Below, piece by piece: positions 20,074-28,734 of a stretch of DNA of 64,000 nucleotides. Where the stretch lies: positions 1 through 64,000 of the forward strand of contig NZ_CAFK01000088.1 in NCBI RefSeq assembly GCF_000239815.1. The letters are read 5' to 3'. Position 1 is the first letter of the stretch. The number at the start of each line of letters is the position of its first letter. A program made the translations under genes and the position numbers. The notes below the pieces were generated by a model. The model made no database searches. It was not told where the DNA came from and worked only from the letters and a program-made list of their open reading frames with translations. This stretch comes from Bradyrhizobium sp. STM 3843. GTDB taxonomy: Bacteria; Pseudomonadota; Alphaproteobacteria; Rhizobiales; Xanthobacteraceae.

Positions 20074-20083
20074 ATTATATGAT
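20074..20083. promoter_or_regulatory. Putative TetR operator copy 2
   Basis: ATTATATGAT sits inside the larger near-palindrome GCATTATATGATGC (20072-20085), 35 bp upstream of the thiolase start. It is identical to the motif before the TetR gene at 18934-18943. Confidence 0.5.
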
Positions 20084-20117
20084 GCGTGTAATATTATAGA
20101 AAACAAGGGAACATGCC

Positions 20118-21314
20118 ATGGTCACCCTTCCTGATCCCGTCGTCATCGTCTCCGCCGCGCGCACGCCGCTCGGCCGCTTCATGGGCGAGTTGTCGTCGTT
20201 CAGCGCCAACAAGCTCGGCGCCCATGTCATCAGGGCGGCGCTGGAGCGCGCCACCCTCGCGCCCGACAAGGTCGACGAGGTGTTCATGGGCAATGTGCTG
20301 CCGGCCGGCCAGGGTCAGGCGCCTGCCCGGCAGGCCGCGCGCGGCGCGGGCCTGCCCGATGCCACCGGTGCGACCACGGTCAACAAGGTCTGCGGCTCCG
20401 GCATGAAGGCGACCATGCTGGCGCACGACATCATCCAGGCCGGCTCGGCCGAGACCGTCGTCTCCGGCGGCATGGAGAGCATGACCAATGCGCCCTACCT
20501 GCTGGCGAAGGCGCGCGGCGGCTATCGCGCCGGCCATGACCGTATCCTCGACCACATGATGCTCGACGGGCTCGAGGACGCCTACGAGACCGGCCGCTCG
20601 ATGGGCGATTTCGGCGAGGCGACGGCGGAGGCCTATCAGTTCACCCGTGCCGACCAGGATGCCTACGCGATCGAGACGTTGACGCGCGCGCGCCGCGCCG
20701 TCGAGGGCGGCGCCTTCAAGGCCGAGATCGCGCCGATCCGCGTGCAGGAGAAATCAGGCCCGCGGGACATTGCCAATGACGAACATCCGCTGAAGGTCGA
20801 TCCGGCCAAGATTCCAGGCCTGAAACCCGCCTTCCGCGCCAACGGGACCATCACGCCGGCCGCCTCCTCTGCCAACGCCGACGGCGCCGCTGCCCTGGTG
20901 CTGACGAAGCGCTCGCGCGCCGACCGCGACGGCCTGCCGGTGCTTGCGGAGATCAGGGGCCATGCCACCCACAGCCAGGAGCCACAGTGGTTCACCACCG
21001 CCCCGATCCCGGCGATCCGCAAGCTCCTGGACAAGGTCGGTTGGAGCGTCGGCGATGTCGACCTGTTCGAGATCAACGAGGCCTTTGCCGTGGTCGCGAT
21101 GGCGGCGCAGCGTGACCTCGGCATTCCGCGCGAGCGGCTGAACGTCAATGGCGGCGCCTGCGCGCTCGGCCATCCGATCGGCGCCACCGGCGCACGTCTG
21201 ATCGTGACCCTGCTGCATGCGATGGAGGCGCAGAATTTGAAGCGGGGCGTCGCGGCGCTCTGCATCGGCGGGGGCGAAGCCACCGCGATCGCGGTGGAGC
21301 GGATCGCCCGATAA
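20118..21314 (+). CDS. Acetyl-CoA C-acetyltransferase (thiolase)
   Basis: 398 residues, the usual length of thiolase II. The nucleophile is in NKVCGSGMKA, followed by NEAFAV, GGACALGHPIGATGA and the second cysteine in CIGGGEATA. It condenses two acetyl-CoA or cleaves a 3-ketoacyl-CoA. ATG 20118 has AAGGGA seven bases upstream. It lies downstream of the enoyl-CoA hydratase but behind its own AT-rich promoter region containing the putative TetR operator. The name phaA/atoB would be guessing, since no reductase is next to it. Confidence 0.94.
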   Translation: MVTLPDPVVIVSAARTPLGRFMGELSSFSANKLGAHVIRAALERATLAPDKVDEVFMGNVLPAGQGQAPARQAARGAGLPDATGATTVNKVCGSGMKATMLAHDIIQAGSAETVVSGGMESMTNAPYLLAKARGGYRAGHDRILDHMMLDGLEDAYETGRSMGDFGEATAEAYQFTRADQDAYAIETLTRARRAVEGGAFKAEIAPIRVQEKSGPRDIANDEHPLKVDPAKIPGLKPAFRANGTITPAASSANADGAAALVLTKRSRADRDGLPVLAEIRGHATHSQEPQWFTTAPIPAIRKLLDKVGWSVGDVDLFEINEAFAVVAMAAQRDLGIPRERLNVNGGACALGHPIGATGARLIVTLLHAMEAQNLKRGVAALCIGGGEATAIAVERIAR

Positions 21315-21413
21315 ATCTTCTTGTCCCAAAATGAGGGAAGTTCGCCATTTCGGCCACGCGAACTTCCCCCCAAAATGGGCCGGCAAACCCTCACATCATT
21401 AATCCGAGGCGAC

Positions 21414-22703
21414 ATGATTTCGAACTGGCTCGCGGCCGCGCTGTCCCGCCGCAACATCCACTACGGCTGGGTGATGGTGGCCGTCACCTTCTTCGCCGCA
21501 CTGGTCTCGGCCGGCACCGTGGGCGCGCCCGGCGTCTTCATCGTGCCGCTGCAGCAGGAGTTCGGCTGGAGCACGGCGGAGATCTCCTCCGCGCTGTCGA
21601 TCCGCTTCATCCTGTTCGGGCTGATGGCGCCGTTCGCCGCCGCGCTATTGAACCGCTACGGTTTGCGCAACGTGGCGCTCACCGCCCAACTGACCGTGGT
21701 GTCGGCGCTGCTCGCCTCGCTGGCCATGACCAAGGTCTGGCACCTCATCGCTCTCTGGGGCGTCGTGATCGGGATCGGCACCGGCATGACCGCGCTGGTG
21801 CTCGGGGCGACGATCGCGACACGCTGGTTTGTGGCCCGGCGAGGGCTCGTGGTCGGCGTCATGACCGCGAGTGTCGCGACCGGGCAACTGGTCTTTCTGC
21901 CACTGCTCGCGAGCCTCACTGACCACCTCGGCTGGCGGATGTCACTCGGGCTCGTCTGCGTCATGCTCTGCGTCTCCGCGACGGCGGTAATGCTGCTGAT
22001 GCGGGACCGGCCGAGCGACCTCGGCCTGCGGCCGTTCGGTGACAAGAGCACCGAGCCGATCGCCCCGCCGCCGCCGGTTACAGCGCCGATTCTCGCAGCC
22101 GCACTCGGCACCTTGCGTGACGTCTCCCGCTCGACGGTGTTCTGGATCCTGTTTGCGACCTTCTTCATCTGCGGCGCCTCGACCAACGGCCTTGTCCAGG
22201 TGCATCTGATCCCGATGTGCCTCGACTTCGGCATTCCGCAGGTGCAGGCGGCGAGCCTTTTGGCCGCCATGGGCATCTTCGATTTCTTCGGCACCATCGT
22301 GTCCGGCTGGCTGTCGGACCGCTACGACAATCGCTGGCTGCTGTTCTGGTATTACGGCCTGCGCGGTCTGTCGCTGGTGTTCCTGCCCTTCAGCGACTTC
22401 TCGTTCTATGGCCTGTCGGTGTTTGCGATGTTCTACGGCCTCGACTGGATCGCGACGGTGCCGCCGACCGTCCGCCTGACGGCGCAACGCTTCGGCACCG
22501 AACGGGCGAATCTCGTGTTCGGCTGGATCTTCGCCGGACACCAGCTCGGCGCCGGCAGCGCCGCCTTCGGCGCCGGCCTGTCGCGCACGCTGCTGCAAAG
22601 CTATCTGCCGGCCTTCTTCATCGCCGGCGCGCTCTGCATCCTCGCTGCGCTCCTGGCGCTTGCGATCGCGCGGCAGGCCAAACCGGTGCTTGCCGCCGCC
22701 TGA
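21414..22703 (+). CDS. MFS transporter
   Basis: About 429 residues from ATG 21414 with GAGG seven bases upstream; the open frame further upstream to 21321 is not membrane-like. Twelve hydrophobic segments can be counted. The loop between helices 2 and 3 is degenerate (LLNRYGLRNVAL), and GWLSDRYDNRW between helices 8 and 9 matches the family. NIHYGWVMVAVTFFAALVSA and FGWSTAEISSA resemble the monocarboxylate/oxalate-formate (OFA) group. The substrate is probably a small organic acid. It is about 100 bp after the thiolase and likely co-transcribed. Confidence 0.87.
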   Translation: MISNWLAAALSRRNIHYGWVMVAVTFFAALVSAGTVGAPGVFIVPLQQEFGWSTAEISSALSIRFILFGLMAPFAAALLNRYGLRNVALTAQLTVVSALLASLAMTKVWHLIALWGVVIGIGTGMTALVLGATIATRWFVARRGLVVGVMTASVATGQLVFLPLLASLTDHLGWRMSLGLVCVMLCVSATAVMLLMRDRPSDLGLRPFGDKSTEPIAPPPPVTAPILAAALGTLRDVSRSTVFWILFATFFICGASTNGLVQVHLIPMCLDFGIPQVQAASLLAAMGIFDFFGTIVSGWLSDRYDNRWLLFWYYGLRGLSLVFLPFSDFSFYGLSVFAMFYGLDWIATVPPTVRLTAQRFGTERANLVFGWIFAGHQLGAGSAAFGAGLSRTLLQSYLPAFFIAGALCILAALLALAIARQAKPVLAAA

Positions 22704-22769
22704 ACGAAGAAGGCGAGCAGCGAATGGCGGAGACGATCCGCCATTCGCCAATCCCTTCCCTATTCGCCT

Positions 22770-24329
22770 TTACGGCCGCGTCGTCATCGCGGTCGGCGGG
22801 CCCGGGGTTCGTAACGGCTCGGCGAGGCGCGCGAACTCGCAGAGCAGCGCGCGGGTCTTGCGGGGATCGATGATCTCCTCGACCCAGAACTTTTCGGCCG
22901 TGCGGAACGGCGAGCGCAGCTTGTTGAGGCGCTCTTCGATCTCCTTCAGCTTCGCGGCCGGATCAGCCGCGGCGTCGATCTCGGCGCGATAGGCGGCCTC
23001 GATGCCGCCCTCGAGCGGCAGCGACCCCCAATAGGCCGACGGCCATGCATAGCGGATCGAGAAGCGATCGGCGGGCTGATGCACGACGCCGGCGACGCCG
23101 AAGGAGTTGCGCACGATCACCGTGCACCAGGGCACCGTCGACTGATTGACGGCGGCCATCGCGCGCACGCCGTGGCGGATGGTCGCCGCCTTCTCCGCCT
23201 CGAGCCCGATCATGAAGCCCGGGCAGTCCATCAGATAGACGATGGGCAGATGGAAAGTCTCGGCGAAATCGACCCAGCGGATCACCTTCTGACAGGCATC
23301 CGCAGTCCACGACCCGCCATAATGGAACGGGTCGCTCGCCAGCACCATCACCGCGCGCCCCTCGAGCCGCGCCAGGCCAACGATGATCGGGCGGCCGAAA
23401 TTCTGCGCCACCTCGAAGAACGAGCCGTTGTCGACGACGGCCTCGATGATCGGTCGCATCTTGTAGACCTGGCGACGGTTGCGCGGCACCGCGTTGATCA
23501 GCACCTCCTCGGCGCGCTGCGGATCATCGTGGCACGGCACCGTCGGCGGCAGCTCATGGACCGAGGACGGCAGATAGGACAGGAAACGCCGCGCGCAGGC
23601 GAAAGCCTCCTGCTCGGTATCGACGGCATGGTCGACCGCGCCGGCCCGGGTCTGGATGTCGGCGCCGCCGAGCTCCTGCTTGCCGAGATCCTGACCGAGG
23701 CGTTTGACCACCGGCGGGCCGGCCACGAACATCGCCGACGATCTGGTCATGATCGAATAATGGCTGGCGGCGAGCCGCGCCGCTCCGAGGCCTGCAACAG
23801 ATCCCAGCCCGAGCGCGACCACCGGCACGCAGGACAGGTTCTCCGTCGTCAGGCGGTACCAGCGATTGCCGCCGATACCGCCGGGCAGATTGGCCGCGCC
23901 CTTGGTCTCGATCGTCTTCACCGAGCCGCCGCCGCCCGAGCCCTCGATGATGCGGATGATCGGCAGGCGGAAGTCGTGCGCCATCTCTTCCGCCATGATC
24001 GGCTTGGCGGCGATCGAGGCGTCGGCAGAGCCGCCGCGCACGGTGAAATCGTCGCCGACCACGACCACGGTGCGTCCGTCGATGCGGCCACGGCCGAACA
24101 CGCAGTTCGCGGGCGTCAGCTGTTTCAGCTCGCCTCGTTCGTCATATTCGCCGAGGCCGGCGATGGCGCCGACCTCGTGAAAGCTGCCCGTATCGATCAG
24201 CCCGTCGATGCGTTCGCGGACCGTGAGCCGGCCCTGGTCGCGCTGCCGTTGGACCTTGTCAGCCCCGCCCATCTCCCGCGCGAAGGCTTCGCGCCGGGCC
24301 AGTTCGTCGAGCTCGGGCTGCCAACTCAT
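22770..24329 (-). CDS. Acyl-CoA carboxylase, carboxyltransferase subunit
   Basis: 519 residues with the two crotonase-like halves of propionyl-/methylcrotonyl-CoA carboxylase beta subunits. RIIEGSGGGGSVKTIETKG and GLGSVAGLGAARLAASHY are in the N-terminal half, and DCPGFMIGLEAEKAATIRHG in the C-terminal half. It transfers CO2 from biotin-carrier protein to an acyl-CoA. GGAGG precedes ATG 24329, which lies inside the IclR gene, overlapping it by 71 bp. The matching carrier at 25398 is divergent, and no biotin carboxylase subunit is in the window. Propionyl-CoA from MmsA would be one plausible substrate. Confidence 0.88.
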   Translation of the reverse strand: MSWQPELDELARREAFAREMGGADKVQRQRDQGRLTVRERIDGLIDTGSFHEVGAIAGLGEYDERGELKQLTPANCVFGRGRIDGRTVVVVGDDFTVRGGSADASIAAKPIMAEEMAHDFRLPIIRIIEGSGGGGSVKTIETKGAANLPGGIGGNRWYRLTTENLSCVPVVALGLGSVAGLGAARLAASHYSIMTRSSAMFVAGPPVVKRLGQDLGKQELGGADIQTRAGAVDHAVDTEQEAFACARRFLSYLPSSVHELPPTVPCHDDPQRAEEVLINAVPRNRRQVYKMRPIIEAVVDNGSFFEVAQNFGRPIIVGLARLEGRAVMVLASDPFHYGGSWTADACQKVIRWVDFAETFHLPIVYLMDCPGFMIGLEAEKAATIRHGVRAMAAVNQSTVPWCTVIVRNSFGVAGVVHQPADRFSIRYAWPSAYWGSLPLEGGIEAAYRAEIDAAADPAAKLKEIEERLNKLRSPFRTAEKFWVEEIIDPRKTRALLCEFARLAEPLRTPGPPTAMTTRP

Positions 24330-25248
24330 CCACTTCCTCCGTCATGGTCATTTTATTGTTGTTCTTATGATTGCTCTTGGCGGTCACCGGAAGCGGCTTT
24401 CTCTCCATGCGATTGTTGAACACGTCCGTCTCCGCACCCTGCAGCAGGGCGCCGATGGTGCGGCCGAGCTCGAGCATCGGGCGTGCGACCTCCTCGTGCA
24501 GCCGCGTCTCGTCATACATCGCGGCCAACAGCCCGATCGTCAGCACGACATAGGTCTGGTATTGCGGCGACCACAGCGGCAGCGCCAGCCCGTTGATGTG
24601 CGGGCTCCACAGGCCGCAGGCTACGACGTAGCCGCGCTCCTTCAAGAACTGCCTGTTGTGCGCGAGCCGCGGCCGCAACAGCTTTGCGGCTTCCGGCATC
24701 TCCCGCTCCATCTCGGCCAGCAGCGCATCGCCCATCTCGGGCTCGAGCGCGGCCACATAGGCGTGGCCGGCGGCGGTGCTCGCCATCGAGATCCGGCTGC
24801 CGGTCGTCTCTTGCAGGCCGACCGCGTTCTCGGAGCGACCGAATTCCAGATAGACCAGATGGAACTGGTCGGGGATCACGAAGCCGATCGTGCCGGGCAG
24901 TTGTTCGGCGAGATCCTGCAGCCGCTGTCGGATCAGATGCCGCAGCTGCAGGCCGCGCGTCATCGACGTGCTCATCGCGACCGCACTCGGACCGATGCGG
25001 TATTTCTGATCGCGGGGCAGATAAACCAGCTGCCCCATCCGCGTGAGCGTGTGCGTCAGCCGCGACACGGTCGAGCGCGGCAGGCCGCAACGGTTCGAAA
25101 TTTCCAAATTGCCGAGCCGCGACTCGTGCCCCTCAAAACAGCGGAGCACGTCAAAGGCTCGCGAAACCACCTGAATAACATCACCCTCGCCAGCAAGGTC
25201 TCCGGGGAGCATCCCCACCCTGCTCAGCCGCTCCGAGCGTCGTCCCAT
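24259..25248 (-). CDS. IclR family regulator
   Basis: 329 residues. The winged helix-turn-helix is at about residues 24-85 (LGNLEISNRCGLPRSTVSRLTHTL), followed by the IclR effector domain with RGYVVACGLW and NGLALPLW. The C-terminal 45 residues (NNKMTMTEEVDELAARARR...) run past the domain and coincide with the ribosome site and start of the carboxyltransferase in another frame. AGGAAG lies just upstream of ATG 25248. A 17-bp palindrome at 25273-25289 sits 25 bp upstream and probably is its operator, controlling both directions. Confidence 0.88.
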   Translation of the reverse strand: MGRRSERLSRVGMLPGDLAGEGDVIQVVSRAFDVLRCFEGHESRLGNLEISNRCGLPRSTVSRLTHTLTRMGQLVYLPRDQKYRIGPSAVAMSTSMTRGLQLRHLIRQRLQDLAEQLPGTIGFVIPDQFHLVYLEFGRSENAVGLQETTGSRISMASTAAGHAYVAALEPEMGDALLAEMEREMPEAAKLLRPRLAHNRQFLKERGYVVACGLWSPHINGLALPLWSPQYQTYVVLTIGLLAAMYDETRLHEEVARPMLELGRTIGALLQGAETDVFNNRMERKPLPVTAKSNHKNNNKMTMTEEVDELAARARRTGPARSLRAGDGRG

Positions 25249-25272
25249 GCGCTTCCTGCTCTATTCCATTTT

Positions 25273-25289
25273 GCGGAATAATATTCCGC
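25273..25289. promoter_or_regulatory. Putative IclR operator palindrome
   Basis: GCGGAAT-AAT-ATTCCGC has perfect 7-bp arms. Flanking half-sites ATTCC (25263) and TTGCAGAA (25290) repeat the theme. It lies in the 149-bp divergent region between the IclR gene and the biotin-carrier gene. Confidence 0.7.
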
Positions 25290-25397
25290 TTGCAGAACAA
25301 GCTACATCAGGCACTTTGCAGCGACAACAACAAGCCGTGCACGAAAACAGATGAGTTTCAGCGTGTTGGCACAAGACGTTGGTCGTGAGGGAGCGGG

Positions 25398-25619
25398 ATG
25401 CCGGAGATCAAGGTGGTCACTGACGTCGCGGGCCGCGTGTGCGCGGTGCCCGCGGAAATTGGTAGTAGAATTGGCAGCGGCGACGAGATCGTGGTGGTCG
25501 AGGCCATGAAGATGGAGATCCCGGTGCCCTCGCCGGCCGCGGGCAAGCTGATATCGCTGCTGATCAAGATCGACGACGTCGTTGCCGAGGGCCAGGTGGT
25601 CGCGATCATCGCGACCTGA
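25398..25619 (+). CDS. Biotin carboxyl carrier protein (biotin/lipoyl attachment domain)
   Basis: 73 residues, just one biotinyl domain. VVEAMKMEIPVPSPAAG holds the biotinylated lysine in the E-A-M-K-M motif, and DVAGRV and DDVVAEGQVVAII form the flanking strands. It carries carboxybiotin between a biotin carboxylase and the carboxyltransferase. GGGAGCGGG precedes the ATG. The divergent carboxyltransferase at 22770 is the obvious partner, under a shared IclR palindrome. The single-domain size is shorter than AccB (about 150 residues) and matches stand-alone carriers. Confidence 0.93.
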   Translation: MPEIKVVTDVAGRVCAVPAEIGSRIGSGDEIVVVEAMKMEIPVPSPAAGKLISLLIKIDDVVAEGQVVAIIAT

Positions 25620-25737
25620 CATCGGCCCATCGGCATGCAGCGGCAAGATTTGACCACGTCTGCGGAAAGAGTGGGCTGGCTGATCTGGCACGCCTGCGAC
25701 ATAAACCGCCGGAGATGATTTCCCGGCGAGCCCGACC

Positions 25738-27600
25738 ATGACGACACCACGCCCAAGACCGCTCCGCAATCCCCAGCACTGGGCCAGCGCGTCGCTACCG
25801 CCGCTGCAACGGTTTCTCTCGGCCTGCCATGCGGATTTCTGGCCCGACCATGACGGCGCGGTCGCCGACTACATCCCCGAGCTCAGCAAAGCCGATCCGT
25901 CGCATTTCGGCATCGGCCTCGCCACGCTCGACGGCCACGTCTACGAAGTCGGCGACAGCCGCATTCCCTTCACCATCCAGTCGATGTCAAAACCCTTCGT
26001 GTTCGCGCTGGCGCTCGATACGCTCGGCGCCGACAAGGTCGAACGCGTGATCGGTGTCGAGCCGTCAGGCGATCCCTTCAATTCGATCCGCCTCAATGCC
26101 GACAACCATCCCTTCAACCCGATGGTCAATGCCGGTGCGATCGCCTGCACCGGCCTGATCCGTGAGGCCAAGGGCGAGGGCGCATTCGATTATATCCGCG
26201 AGGCACTCGGCCGCTTCGCCGGCCGGCCGCTCGATGTCGATGACGCCGTGTTCACCTCCGAAAGCGCGACCGGCGACCGCAACCGTGCCATCGCCTATCT
26301 GCTGCGCACCTCCAACGTGATCCGCGAAGACGTGGCTGCGGTGCTCGCGGTCTACTTCCGGCAATGCGCCGTGCTGGTGAGCGCGCGCGACAGCGCGATC
26401 ATGGCGGCCACGCTCGCCAATCGCGGCGTCAACCCGGTCACCGGCGAACAGGTGGTGAGTGCCTATGCGGTCTCGCGTACGCTGTCGGTGATGACCTCCT
26501 CGGGCATGTATGACTTCGCAGGGGAATGGATTTATCGCGTCGGCATTCCCGCCAAGAGCGGGGTCGGCGGCGGCATCCTTGCAAGCCTGCCGGCGCGGCT
26601 CGGGCTCGGCAGCTACTCGCCGCGGCTCGATCATCACGGCAATAGCGTGCGCGGCATCAAGGTTTGCGAGGCATTGTCCTCGCATTATGGCCTCCACATG
26701 CTGAGCCGCAGCGACGATGCGCGGACCTCGATCATCGCCGACTACGATATCGGCGCGAGCCCGTCGCGGCGCAGCCGCCGCGCGCATGAGCGCAACATCC
26801 TCGTCCAACATCCCGACGCCGTGCGGGTGCTGGAGCTGGTCGGTACGCTCTCACTGTCCAGCGTCGATTACGTCTCGCGCCGGCTGGCGGCCAACCAGAG
26901 ACCGCAATTCGTGATCTTCGACCTGCGCCGGGTGACCGCGATGACACCGGCCGGCTTGCGGCTGCTCGCCGAGTTGTTTCACGAGCTCGCCGACTTCCAC
27001 GTCACCGTGGTGCTGTCCGGCATCCGCCGCAGCTCGGCGGAATGGCAGGACATCATCGAGCGCACCGGCGACATCAACAATGTGCGCGACTTCTATCTGC
27101 TCGATACGGCCATCGAATGGGCGGAGGACCAGATCGTCTACCGCCATGGCGGGGCCATCGACTTCCTGGAGACCACCGAATTGTCCGAGCAGCCGCTGCT
27201 GGCAGGGCTTGCCGAGACGGAGCTCGGCGAGCTTGCCGCGCTCGCGACCATCAAACACTATCAGCAGGGTGAACGCATCATCGCCGCCGGCGAGCCCGCA
27301 ACGAGCCTGTTCTTCGTGCGCTCCGGTGCCGTCCACGTCACCCTGCCCGACGGCATCAGGCTTGCGACCCTGACCGCCGGCCAGGCCTTCGGCGAGATGG
27401 CGCTGCTGGAGCCGCAGCGCTCCGCCGACGTGTTCGCCGATTTTTCAGCCACGGCTTTCGAGATTCCGCTGGCTGATTTCAACCGCTTCCGCGACCAGCA
27501 TCCCAAGGCCTGCGTTGCCATCATGCGCAACCTCGCCCAGCTTCTCGCTGACCGACTGATCGTCGCGAACGCCCGGCTGAACCTGCTGACACCGAATTAG
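25738..27600 (+). CDS. glsA: Glutaminase fused to STAS and cyclic-nucleotide-binding domains
   Basis: 620 residues, twice the usual glutaminase (about 310). Residues 25-320 are a serine-dependent beta-lactamase-like glutaminase: S82-M-S-K85, NPMVNAGAI near 131, SESATGDRN near 175-182 and KSGVGGGI near 280. Residues about 355-455 form a STAS domain (ILVQHPDAVRVLELVGTLSLS, FDLRRVTAMTPAGLRLL). Residues about 495-600 form a CNB domain (ERIIAAGEPATSLFFVRSG, GQAFGEMALLEPQRSADVFA). The enzyme hydrolyses glutamine to glutamate and ammonia; the added modules suggest control by a cyclic nucleotide. Its stop overlaps the convergent methyltransferase stop. Confidence 0.92.
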   Translation: MTTPRPRPLRNPQHWASASLPPLQRFLSACHADFWPDHDGAVADYIPELSKADPSHFGIGLATLDGHVYEVGDSRIPFTIQSMSKPFVFALALDTLGADKVERVIGVEPSGDPFNSIRLNADNHPFNPMVNAGAIACTGLIREAKGEGAFDYIREALGRFAGRPLDVDDAVFTSESATGDRNRAIAYLLRTSNVIREDVAAVLAVYFRQCAVLVSARDSAIMAATLANRGVNPVTGEQVVSAYAVSRTLSVMTSSGMYDFAGEWIYRVGIPAKSGVGGGILASLPARLGLGSYSPRLDHHGNSVRGIKVCEALSSHYGLHMLSRSDDARTSIIADYDIGASPSRRSRRAHERNILVQHPDAVRVLELVGTLSLSSVDYVSRRLAANQRPQFVIFDLRRVTAMTPAGLRLLAELFHELADFHVTVVLSGIRRSSAEWQDIIERTGDINNVRDFYLLDTAIEWAEDQIVYRHGGAIDFLETTELSEQPLLAGLAETELGELAALATIKHYQQGERIIAAGEPATSLFFVRSGAVHVTLPDGIRLATLTAGQAFGEMALLEPQRSADVFADFSATAFEIPLADFNRFRDQHPKACVAIMRNLAQLLADRLIVANARLNLLTPN

Positions 27601-28316
27601 GCGGCTATCGGCTTCTGCCATTCCATGACCACGAACCACGGCGCGCGACGGAAGCGTTCCTGATGCACGCGTTCGCCGGACACCGGCGCAGGCTCGGCGA
27701 AGAAGGCAAGACGAAGCCCGCTCTCGAGGAATGTCGACATATAGGCCGAGAGCGGACGGTGCCAGTTCTCGATCCGGATGCCCGACCACTCGAACCAGAA
27801 CGGAAACTCCTCAAGATAGCGGTCCACCGGGAAATGCAGGTGGCGGCCGGCATCGTCCTTGACCCAACCCTGTGCTGCACCAGCCGAGGTGAAGCCGGTG
27901 AGGTTTGCGATCAGCACCGAACCGCCAGGCCGCACCACGCGCGCCATTTCGTGGATCGCGGCGCGGAAGTCCGGAATATCGATGAGCGTGATGTAGCTGA
28001 TGACGAGATCGAAGCTTGCGGTTTCGAACTCCATCGCTTCCGCGCGGCCGGCGCGATAGTCGCCGGACGGATCGCGTTCGCGCGCGGTCTTCAAGAGCTG
28101 CACGGTGGGATCGATACCGGTCGCCGCGATCCCCATCGCGCTCAGCACCCGGCAAAATCGGCCTTCGCCGCAGCCGACATCGAGCGCGTTGTGAAATCGC
28201 CCGGTCGCGATGCGCTCCCGCATGACGGGGTCGAGCACGTGCTCCCTTGCCCAATCGCCACGTTCGCCATTGGCGTCGATCCACGCCCGCGCGGATTCAT
28301 CCCAGCCGTTACTCAT
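27597..28316 (-). CDS. Class I SAM-dependent methyltransferase
   Basis: 239 residues from ATG 28316, with GGAGG five bases upstream. ALDVGCGEGRFCRVL is SAM motif I, ATGIDPT the acidic strand 2, and FDLVISYITLIDIPD motif IV. MARVVRPGGSVLIAN follows as in the methyltransferase-11 group. The substrate is not recognisable; a small molecule or lipid is typical for the group. Its TAA overlaps the glutaminase TAG (TTAG at 27597-27600), so the two convergent genes leave no terminator space. Confidence 0.88.
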   Translation of the reverse strand: MSNGWDESARAWIDANGERGDWAREHVLDPVMRERIATGRFHNALDVGCGEGRFCRVLSAMGIAATGIDPTVQLLKTARERDPSGDYRAGRAEAMEFETASFDLVISYITLIDIPDFRAAIHEMARVVRPGGSVLIANLTGFTSAGAAQGWVKDDAGRHLHFPVDRYLEEFPFWFEWSGIRIENWHRPLSAYMSTFLESGLRLAFFAEPAPVSGERVHQERFRRAPWFVVMEWQKPIAA

Positions 28317-28734
28317 AAGATCCTCCAATATGCCTTGCGCTCAAATGATCGCTGCGTAGCTCAGCACTGCGCACACCAACGTGCGTAATATTGCGTCTGA
28401 CATGACATTGTCACGAAATCTCCGAGACACGCTTTCGAGGACAAATTACTTCAAGTTGCAATACACAGATCATCATCTATTCAAGTAGTCTCCTGATATT
28501 GCTGCCATTTGCGCGCGCTCGCCTAAACGTTACCGACAGTCCGACGCAGGACCAACATAACCGAGCCCAATTGGCGCCGCATTGCCAGACGATCTTTGGA
28601 ACTGTCGATCGATGCCGAGTGGGGACTCGCAAAGCGAGATCGACGCAGGGGCGTTCCGAGTAAAATTCCAGCCAGCGTTCGCGCGTGTTTTTGCGCAGCG
28701 ATGAGTCGTGTCCAGTGTCCAGGGAGGAAACGGC
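28317..28734. other. Gene-free stretch upstream of the small membrane peptide gene
   Basis: About 420 bp of lower GC than its surroundings. Frames on both strands are open over parts of it, but none has a ribosome site or protein-like composition. It must hold the methyltransferase promoter (near 28330-28400) and probably that of the peptide gene at 28735. Confidence 0.5.

Noticed and set aside
23079-24419. 446-codon plus-strand frame across the carboxyltransferase
   Set aside because: His/Arg-rich shadow with no motif; the minus-strand gene is a well conserved enzyme.
25684-25700. TGGCACGCCTGCGA as a sigma-54 promoter before glsA
   Set aside because: The GC element is too close to the TGGCAC element for the -24/-12 spacing, and the TTGC part is missing.
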